From BMS3ABIN04 sp965554225 (GTDB lineage Bacteria > Bacteroidota > Ignavibacteria > Ignavibacteriales > Melioribacteraceae), in assembly GCA_965554225.1 (NCBI GenBank), contig CBEVZC010000018.1:1-38283 (forward strand): a stretch of 38,283 nt of DNA, in the 5' to 3' direction. Position numbers and translations under genes: made by a program. The notes under the pieces were generated by a model. The model made no database searches. It was given only the letters and a program-made list of their open reading frames with translations, and was not told the origin of the DNA. Of this stretch, positions 32,545-38,283 are shown in pieces. Each line of letters opens with the position of its first letter. The first letter of the stretch is position 1.

Positions 32545-34530
32545 TTACTTTAATATTATTAATTTTTTTGTAATTGAAGTACTCTTAGATTTTAATTGAT
32601 AAAAATAAACTCCGCTGGATAAATTATCCGAAGAAATATTAACGTTATGTATACCGGCTTTTAAATTTTCGTTTACTAAAGTCCCCACTTTTCGTCCCAA
32701 TAGATCATACACTTTAATACTTACAAAGCTTTTAAGCGGCACACTAAAAATAATTTGTGAAAAACCATTAAAAGGATTGGGGTAATTTTGTTCTAAAAAG
32801 AATTCTTTAGGCAGCTTCATCAGTGATTCATCCAAACTGGTAAAAACATTATCATCAGCATCTCTCCATTGATATATACCAATAAGAGGTTCTCTAAAAC
32901 CATTTCCCTTAGAATCTTTATAATCAAACCAAAAGTTAATATTTTTTCCCTTCGTAATTTGGGGAAACAAATAAGTGAAGTCAACGTTGTTAGTCGAAGT
33001 CATAGAAACATTGCTTATAGATACGTTCCCTTCTTCTGCATAATGTAAAGAAATAGAAGCAGGATCGATACCGACCGAATCAATAAATATTTTATGCACT
33101 TTATAAGAATTAGAAACAGTTTCAAAAACCGGATATGAAACAGCTCTTGATGCCGAGACTAACCCATAGCCTCTGTCATTATTGGGGCTTTCGGCATTCC
33201 CTGCTGTAACACGTAAAATATGCCTTGCTTGAACGTTGGTGATAAAAGGGTGTGCAGAAAAAAGCTGTCCTGCTATTCCGGCTGTAATTGGTGCCGAAAA
33301 GGAAGTTCCGTTTGCTCCGCTGTATCCGCCGGTGCTTGCAATAGCGCCATAAACATTTACTCCATCAGCTACAACATCCGGTTTAATGCGACCGTCGAAA
33401 GTCGGCCCCCTTGAGCTAAAAGAAGCTACTTGGTTTGATGTATTTACCGCGCCAATTGCAAGAGTATTAAATCCGTCTGCCGGTGCAATAATAAATTTCC
33501 ACGAATTATTACCTTCATTTCCGGCTGAATTAATTGTTAAAATTCCCCGCTGAAAAGCTAACTCTGCTGCTTTTGTTACAATGGTTGTATTCCCATTCAT
33601 ATCTTCATAAGTATATGAAACTTGATTATTATCAAAAATATTATATCCTAAGGATGAAGTAGTAATGTCAACTCCTATAGAGTCCATCCATTCTAAAGCC
33701 GCTACGTAGTTATCCTCCTCAACATGAGTTTCACTTCTGTTGTCTTCCGTTTTAGCTAAAACGAAAGCAGCTCCGAATGAAGGGCCTATTATTTGCCCTT
33801 CGTCAAAACCTCCCGTAATAGAGAAAGTTCTTGTTCCATGCGCATCCTGATCGGATACATCATTTGATTGATTAGAAGTAACGGAATCGTGAAATACAAA
33901 ATCATATTCGGCTATAACATCAGCATTTTTCAAAGCAGGATGAGTTCTCCATCTGAATCCATTATCCAGCATCCCAATTATAATTCCTTGACCGCTAAAT
34001 CCTAAATCGTGAACTAAGGGAACGTCTGATAATTCATATTGTGCCAAGGATGGGCCATAATTGTGAGAATAATTTACTTTTTGAAATTGTTGTTTAGAAG
34101 AATTTTTGACTTTGTTAAAACTTCTCCTTTTCTTAAAATAAATTGACGTAACTTTTGTTACGTTTTTTACGAAATCTAATTCTCTAACATGATTTAGCTG
34201 TTCCCCGTTTAATACTGCAGATATGGCATTAAACCATTTTAAGCGGTTAATAATTTTAATTCCCAAATTGCTGATTTTTTTTTGATAACTTTCATTAACA
34301 GGAATGTCTTCAAAGGTTAAATAGTTTTCTCCCATTGTTTTCCTGCGCCGCTTAATTGATCTTGCGGATAAATGCTGCCCGGCAAGTTTGAAAGTTTCAG
34401 TATTTTTTTCAAGAAATTTAGTTGATTTAACACCTTTATTTTTAAAATAAATAAGATATTTATTTTGAGCAAAGCTGCTGCCTGCCATAACAAAAAATAA
34501 AATTGCCGTATAAATAAAAAATTTAATCAA
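32545..34530 (-). CDS. Subtilisin-like S8 serine protease with C-terminal T9SS sorting domain
   Basis: This 661-residue secreted protease has a signal peptide (1-21, ending SSFA before Gln22) and a propeptide-like region to about 150. The S8 catalytic domain (about 178-465) has Asp189 (GMLDNGF), His231 (DAHGTRT), oxyanion Asn338 (SAGNEG) and Ser410 (GTSFSAP). A beta-rich segment leads to a type A T9SS sorting domain (about 577-661) with LEQNYPNPFNG, SIKVYDLLGRKVGTL, LSSGVYFYQL and the lysine-rich end KKLIILK. It should pass the inner membrane by Sec, the outer membrane by the SprA translocon, and lose the C-terminal domain on anchoring or release. The start appears to be TTG. It stands alone, 295 bp from lepB. 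Confidence 0.94.
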   Translation of the reverse strand: MIKFFIYTAILFFVMAGSSFAQNKYLIYFKNKGVKSTKFLEKNTETFKLAGQHLSARSIKRRRKTMGENYLTFEDIPVNESYQKKISNLGIKIINRLKWFNAISAVLNGEQLNHVRELDFVKNVTKVTSIYFKKRRSFNKVKNSSKQQFQKVNYSHNYGPSLAQYELSDVPLVHDLGFSGQGIIIGMLDNGFRWRTHPALKNADVIAEYDFVFHDSVTSNQSNDVSDQDAHGTRTFSITGGFDEGQIIGPSFGAAFVLAKTEDNRSETHVEEDNYVAALEWMDSIGVDITTSSLGYNIFDNNQVSYTYEDMNGNTTIVTKAAELAFQRGILTINSAGNEGNNSWKFIIAPADGFNTLAIGAVNTSNQVASFSSRGPTFDGRIKPDVVADGVNVYGAIASTGGYSGANGTSFSAPITAGIAGQLFSAHPFITNVQARHILRVTAGNAESPNNDRGYGLVSASRAVSYPVFETVSNSYKVHKIFIDSVGIDPASISLHYAEEGNVSISNVSMTSTNNVDFTYLFPQITKGKNINFWFDYKDSKGNGFREPLIGIYQWRDADDNVFTSLDESLMKLPKEFFLEQNYPNPFNGFSQIIFSVPLKSFVSIKVYDLLGRKVGTLVNENLKAGIHNVNISSDNLSSGVYFYQLKSKSTSITKKLIILK

Positions 34531-34587
34531 TATGTTTTTCCGATTTATTAAATAATGTTTTTGTAATTATGAAAAGCCATGTACTAG

Positions 34588-34753
34588 TTGGTATGAGCCG
34601 GAAGTCTATTTGAGAATTGATTTGTCGTCAAGCTGAATTTAATTCAGTTTCTATTTTTACACTTGAATCAAAGGATTGAGATTCCAAAACAAGATCGGAA
34701 TGACAATAATCCCAGTTCTCAAACACGCTCCTGGTCAGTAATGTCCATACCAA
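34588..34753. repeat. 166-bp imperfect inverted-repeat element (REP/MITE-like)
   Basis: The ends TTGGTATG (34588-34595) and CATACCAA (34746-34753) are exact inverse copies. Inside, TTTGAGAA (34609-34616) and TTCTCAAA (34716-34723) are another exact pair. Further in lie TTGTCGTCAAGCTGAATT and, inverted, ATTCCAAAACAAGATCGGAA followed by TGACAAT. Both resemble the widespread GTCAT-CTGAA-x-AAG-TTCAG type of bacterial palindrome. A perfect 15-bp palindrome CTGAATT-T-AATTCAG sits at 34633-34647. There is no coding capacity. Confidence 0.6.
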
Positions 34754-34825
34754 TTTAATTAAAGATCTATTTTATGATTTCTCAGTCTTCCCAATTATTA
34801 AAATAAAAAACAAAAGACAATAAAA

Positions 34826-35734
34826 TCAATGCACTAATTTAGCTATTCTATTAAATCTGGTAGAGCCTAATAATTTAAAGATATTTGAGAAAGGTATATT
34901 AGGATTCCACGACCAATAGATCATCCAAGCTTCCCCTTCTACTTTTTCTCTTGGAACGAAGCCCCAAAATCTGCTATCAGCACTATCATCGCGGTTATCG
35001 CCCATCATAAAAAAGTAATCTTGAGGGACAGTATAAGTTTCAGCTATCTTTCCATCAATATATACTTTGTCTCCTCTTACGCTAACAACCTCCCGTTTAT
35101 AGTTTCTATTAATTAAGGTTCTCCATTTTTCTATGTTTTGAGGAGTTAGCTTAACTACTTCTCCTTTTTTTGGTATTACTAACGGACCGTAATTATCTTT
35201 ATTCCAACCGCTTCCTTTTGGAAACATTTGTGGATCGTGAAAGCCTTTAGGTACAATATAAGGATCTAAATATTGAATATGATATGGAATTAGCGCCTGT
35301 TTTCCATTAATGAAAACTACTTTATTAATAATTTGCAGAGTATCGCCCGGAGCAGCTATACATCTTTTAACATAATTAGAGAGGACTTTAGGTGTTATCT
35401 GGTCTCTATCGCCGGGATATTCAAAAACAACAATATCTCCTTTTTCAGGCTCTCTTATTGCCGGTAATTGGAAATACGGGAGCTTTACATTTGTGAAGGG
35501 AATACTTCTCGGAGAAGACGATCCGTAAATGAATTTGTTTACAAATAAAAAGTCCCCGACTAAAATAGTTTTTTCCATTGATCCCGTTGGTACGCGTGAA
35601 GTTTCAATAAAAAAAGTTTTTATAATTAATGCTGCAATTGCAGCAAAGAGTAAGTTCTTTAAGAATTCTAAGAATTTTTGAGTCGGTGTTTTAATAATAT
35701 TTTTCTGTTTTTTATCATGTCTTTCTTCAGTCAT
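34826..35734 (-). CDS. lepB: Signal peptidase I
   Basis: This 302-residue inner-membrane serine protease removes Sec and Tat signal peptides. A basic N-terminal tail leads to one membrane segment (LLFAAIAALIIKTFFIET, about 28-45). The catalytic domain follows: SRVPTGSMEKTILVGD with nucleophile Ser52, YVKRCIAAPGDTL with the general base Lys123, and MGDNRDDSADSRFWG as the conserved box E. The central insert of about 100 residues is larger than in Gram-positive enzymes. I used the ATG at 35734; a GTG at 35749 would add five residues, and neither has a clear ribosome site. It lies 123 bp behind lepA in the classic lepA-lepB order and supplies the first processing step for the exported proteins coded nearby. 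Confidence 0.94.
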   Translation of the reverse strand: MTEERHDKKQKNIIKTPTQKFLEFLKNLLFAAIAALIIKTFFIETSRVPTGSMEKTILVGDFLFVNKFIYGSSSPRSIPFTNVKLPYFQLPAIREPEKGDIVVFEYPGDRDQITPKVLSNYVKRCIAAPGDTLQIINKVVFINGKQALIPYHIQYLDPYIVPKGFHDPQMFPKGSGWNKDNYGPLVIPKKGEVVKLTPQNIEKWRTLINRNYKREVVSVRGDKVYIDGKIAETYTVPQDYFFMMGDNRDDSADSRFWGFVPREKVEGEAWMIYWSWNPNIPFSNIFKLLGSTRFNRIAKLVH

Positions 35735-35857
35735 TTTATCTTTTGGCACTTTTAAATTATCCTAAATTTATTTGTCAAAAATTTTTATTTATTTTTTGTT
35801 CTGGACTACTTATTAAATTCTTTTACATATTTAACAATGTTATAGTTTCCAAATTAT

Positions 35858-37651
35858 TTAATCATCTATCTGTAAAACAGCTAAAAAGGCTTCCTGAGGA
35901 ATTTCAACATTACCGACTTGTTTCATTCTTTTCTTACCCTCTTTCTGCTTTTCCAAAAGCTTTCTTTTTCTAGTAATATCTCCGCCATAGCATTTAGCCA
36001 GTACATTTTTCCTTAAAGCCTTAATATTTGTCCTTGAAATAATTTTGTTCCCGATTGCAGCTTGCACAGATATTTCAAACATTTGACGTGGAATCAGCTC
36101 CTTAAGTTTAGAACTTACCTTTCGACCCCAGTCATACGCTTTGCTCTTATGAACTATAATAGATAAAGCATCTACCGTTTCACCATTAAGTAAAATATCC
36201 AGCTTAACAAGCTCAGATATTTTATAACCTATGAACTCGTAATCAAATGAAGCATAACCGCGAGAGATTGATTTCAATTTATCATAGAAATCAAAAATAA
36301 TTTCCGAAAGAGGAAATTCAAATTCCAAATCTGCTCTTGTAGGATCGAGATATGTAGTATTTTTGTATACACCTCTTTTATCCATACCTAATTTCATAAT
36401 ACTGCCAAGATATTCACTTGGAACAACTATTTGCGCTTTTACAAACGGTTCTTCAATATGATCAATATCTCCTACTTCAGGCATTTCAGCCGGGTTATCT
36501 ACAATTACTTTATCACCATTTTTCCTGTAAACAACATACTCAACATTAGGTAAAGTAGTTACAATATTTTGATCATATTCTCTTTCAAGGCGTTCCTGAA
36601 CAATCTCCATATGAAGCATACCAAGAAAACCGCAGCGAAATCCGAAGCCGAGAGCAGAGGAAGTTTCCGGTGTAAATACCAATGCAGAATCATTTAATTT
36701 TAATTTATCAATTGCATCTCTCAAATTTTCATAGTCTTCTGAATTTGATGGATACAGACCGCTATAAACCATCGGCTTAATTTCTTTATAACCGGGTAAT
36801 GGTTTTTCCGCACCGTTTCTTAAATTTGTGACCGTATCGCCAACCCTAGTTTCATTTACATCCTTAATACCAGCAATAAGATAACCTACATCTCCGGATT
36901 TCAGCTCATTTGTTTTTATCCTACTTAAACCCAACACTCCAATCTCTTCTGCCAAATAAGTATTCGGGTTAGCAAAAAATTTTATCTGCTCTTTAGTTTT
37001 AATAACTCCGTTAAATACTCTTATATAAGCAATTGCTCCCCGGTAAGAGTCGAATACGGAATCAAATATTAAAGCTTGAAGAGGTTTGTCTTCGTACCCT
37101 TCGGGAGGCGGCACTTTATTTATTATTGCATCCAGAATTTCTTTGTATCCGATGCGTGCTTTAGCACTTGCTAAAAGAATTTCATCTTCATCACATCCCA
37201 GTAAATCAACGATCTGATTTTTAACGGTATCGACCATTGCGCTAGGTAAATCAATTTTGTTAATAATAGGTATTATTTCCAGCCCGGCGTCAATAGCAAG
37301 ATACACGTTGCTTATTGTTTGTGCTTCTACTCCTTGAGCAGCATCAACAACTAAAAGCGCTCCTTCGCAAGCTGCAAGTGAGCGTGAAACTTCATAAGAA
37401 AAATCTACATGACCGGGAGTATCTATTAAGTTAAGATGATATTCCACACCATCAGCAGCATTATAGAGCATTTTTATTGCATGAGATTTAATTGTTATCC
37501 CTCTCTCGCGTTCCAACTCCATATCATCGAGCAACTGCGACTTTGCTTCCCTTTCCGTAATAGTTCCAGTCTTTTCTAGAAGCATATCCGCAATAGTAGA
37601 CTTACCATGGTCAATATGAGCAATAATGCTGAAATTTCGAATGTTTTTCAT
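35858..37651 (-). CDS. lepA: Elongation factor 4 (LepA), ribosomal back-translocase GTPase
   Basis: This 597-residue translational GTPase has G1 AHIDHGKS (11-18), the switch region RERGITIKS near 50, DTPGHVDF near 77 and NKIDLP near 131. EF-G-like domains II, III and V follow, then the LepA-specific C-terminal domain (about 485-597) ending GKKRMKQVGNVEIPQEAF, and no EF-G domain IV. Length and all motifs are normal. In the family it acts on stalled or mis-translocated ribosomes and affects initiation. It heads a lepA-lepB unit and is divergent from the truncated secreted-protein gene at the right end; the 183-bp gap between them must hold both promoters. Confidence 0.97.
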   Translation of the reverse strand: MKNIRNFSIIAHIDHGKSTIADMLLEKTGTITEREAKSQLLDDMELERERGITIKSHAIKMLYNAADGVEYHLNLIDTPGHVDFSYEVSRSLAACEGALLVVDAAQGVEAQTISNVYLAIDAGLEIIPIINKIDLPSAMVDTVKNQIVDLLGCDEDEILLASAKARIGYKEILDAIINKVPPPEGYEDKPLQALIFDSVFDSYRGAIAYIRVFNGVIKTKEQIKFFANPNTYLAEEIGVLGLSRIKTNELKSGDVGYLIAGIKDVNETRVGDTVTNLRNGAEKPLPGYKEIKPMVYSGLYPSNSEDYENLRDAIDKLKLNDSALVFTPETSSALGFGFRCGFLGMLHMEIVQERLEREYDQNIVTTLPNVEYVVYRKNGDKVIVDNPAEMPEVGDIDHIEEPFVKAQIVVPSEYLGSIMKLGMDKRGVYKNTTYLDPTRADLEFEFPLSEIIFDFYDKLKSISRGYASFDYEFIGYKISELVKLDILLNGETVDALSIIVHKSKAYDWGRKVSSKLKELIPRQMFEISVQAAIGNKIISRTNIKALRKNVLAKCYGGDITRKRKLLEKQKEGKKRMKQVGNVEIPQEAFLAVLQIDD

Positions 37652-37834
37652 AACTTAAAAATATATTAGCTTAGAAATATAAAGATAGCTGAAAGTAATA
37701 TCAATTTTGTTAAAATCTTCTGCCAAACAAATCATGTAATTTTGATAGCACTTATCACTTGAACATTAAATTAAAGCAAGGAAAGTTTTAAGTATTTTGT
37801 GTAGTTTTATTTAGTATCATAATTGGTTTATAAT

Positions 37835-38283
37835 ATGAGTCCGGGAAAAAGCATCAGGATAATTGCATATTTATTTTTAATAAACTTATTTTTGGTAAAG
37901 AATGTAAGTTTTTCTCAAAGCTACGATACAAACGGATTTAGCCTCAAATGGAAATTGCAAACCGATTCAACTCTGCATACAATAACTATTTTAGATACGA
38001 ATGCTTTTATTATCTCCGATTCAACAGGTCTTCTTACAAAAATAGATTTTTCCGGAGATTCACTCTGGCAAAATGATGCATTCGGGACACTATCCAATAA
38101 TTTATCAGTGAGTAGGAACGGAATAATAGTTACCGCAACAAGTGAAGGCGATATAATTACTTTTGACGAAAATTCAGGCGATCAAATTCAATCTATCGGA
38201 CTTGATGTACCAATTACAGCCGGACCGGTTCTTTATAGTTATAAAGGTAAGAAAAATCTTATAACTAATTCCGGGAACGGACA
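37835..38283 (+). CDS. Secreted PQQ-like beta-propeller protein, 5' part only
   Basis: An open frame of 149 codons starts at ATG 37835 and leaves the window. Residues 1-27 look like a signal peptide (basic SPGKSIR, a hydrophobic core IIAYLFLINLFLV, then a VSFSQ cleavage region). The following sequence has short blade-like units: LKWKLQTDS, SDSTGLLTKIDFSGDSLWQND, TSEGDIITFDENSGDQI. Alternating tryptophan and Gly-Asp turns suggest a PQQ/WD-like beta-propeller. Such proteins are often exported and may carry a sorting domain at the C-terminus, which is out of view. No Shine-Dalgarno sequence is seen. Function unknown. Confidence 0.7.
   Translation, partial: MSPGKSIRIIAYLFLINLFLVKNVSFSQSYDTNGFSLKWKLQTDSTLHTITILDTNAFIISDSTGLLTKIDFSGDSLWQNDAFGTLSNNLSVSRNGIIVTATSEGDIITFDENSGDQIQSIGLDVPITAGPVLYSYKGKKNLITNSGNG

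Noticed and set aside
34826..35749. lepB start at GTG 35749
   Set aside because: The ATG five codons later leaves an intact basic tail and membrane segment; neither start has a good ribosome site, so the ATG was preferred.
1..38283. CRISPR arrays, tRNA or rRNA genes, tmRNA, prophage or IS transposases
   Set aside because: Spacers were read for regularly spaced repeats, T-loop sequences and transposase-like frames and none was found; short structured RNAs could still be missed by eye.

Overview
The window is a low-GC, gene-dense bacterial chromosome segment holding 27 protein genes. Two of them run off the ends: a trans-sulfuration enzyme at base 1 and a secreted beta-propeller-like protein at base 38283. 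The best taxonomic clues are a giant SprA-type outer-membrane protein, a PorX-type response regulator with a PglZ domain, and a subtilase ending in a type A T9SS sorting domain (LEQNYPNPFNG). These belong to the Bacteroidota/Chlorobi/Ignavibacteria superphylum, and the sorting-domain wording plus general gene content suggest Ignavibacteria. That placement is inference from motif recognition, not a phylogeny. No rRNA, tRNA, CRISPR, prophage or insertion-sequence transposase was seen.

Layout. (1) 1-6960, minus strand: sulfur amino acids and translation initiation. A gamma-lyase/synthase-type PLP enzyme lies behind an Lrp/AsnC regulator; then come a GNAT acetyltransferase, a cystathionine beta-synthase/cystathionine gamma-lyase pair, and def-fmt. 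(2) 6961-7676: a 716-base gene-poor gap with two bulged CCGG hairpins and a terminator. (3) 7677-10546, minus: an hsp20-dnaK-hsp20 chaperone cluster, headed by a sigma-54-like -24/-12 element and upstream direct repeats 21 bp apart. (4) 10791-12793, plus: birA and a cysteine desulfurase, ending 2 bp from the convergent accD. (5) 12796-23888, minus: a probable operon sprA-porX-tsaE-tsaB-DUF1573-accD with gaps of 0-42 bp or overlaps, joining the T9SS translocon to its signalling protein and to tRNA-modification and lipid-synthesis genes. (6) 24106-31784, minus: an SpmA-SpmB fusion, a 2-hydroxyacid dehydrogenase, an amino-acid permease with a cytosolic tail, alanine dehydrogenase, an acyl-CoA transferase/hydrolase and a PPP-family phosphatase. 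This looks like amino-acid uptake and fermentation. (7) 31979-32407, plus: an Rrf2/IscR-like Fe-S regulator behind a perfect inverted repeat, divergent from (6). (8) 32545-37651, minus: T9SS-exported subtilase, a 166-bp inverted-repeat element, signal peptidase I and lepA. (9) 37835-end, plus: start of a secreted protein.

How parts fit. SprA (translocon), PorX (signalling), the sorting-domain subtilase (cargo) and LepB (signal peptide removal) are parts of one export route. Fmt and Def act on the two ends of formyl-methionine metabolism in translation. CBS and CGL turn homocysteine into cysteine, which the cysteine desulfurase uses.

Most of the window is ordinary core genome. The parts most worth a second look are the putative sigma-54 control of the dnaK cluster, the sprA-porX linkage, a ~130-residue insertion in the SpmA half of the SpmA-SpmB fusion, the Rrf2 operator candidate and the dispersed palindromic repeats. 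Several genes (cbs, ald, permease, hydroxyacid dehydrogenase, sprA, subtilase, birA) appear to start at GTG or TTG.
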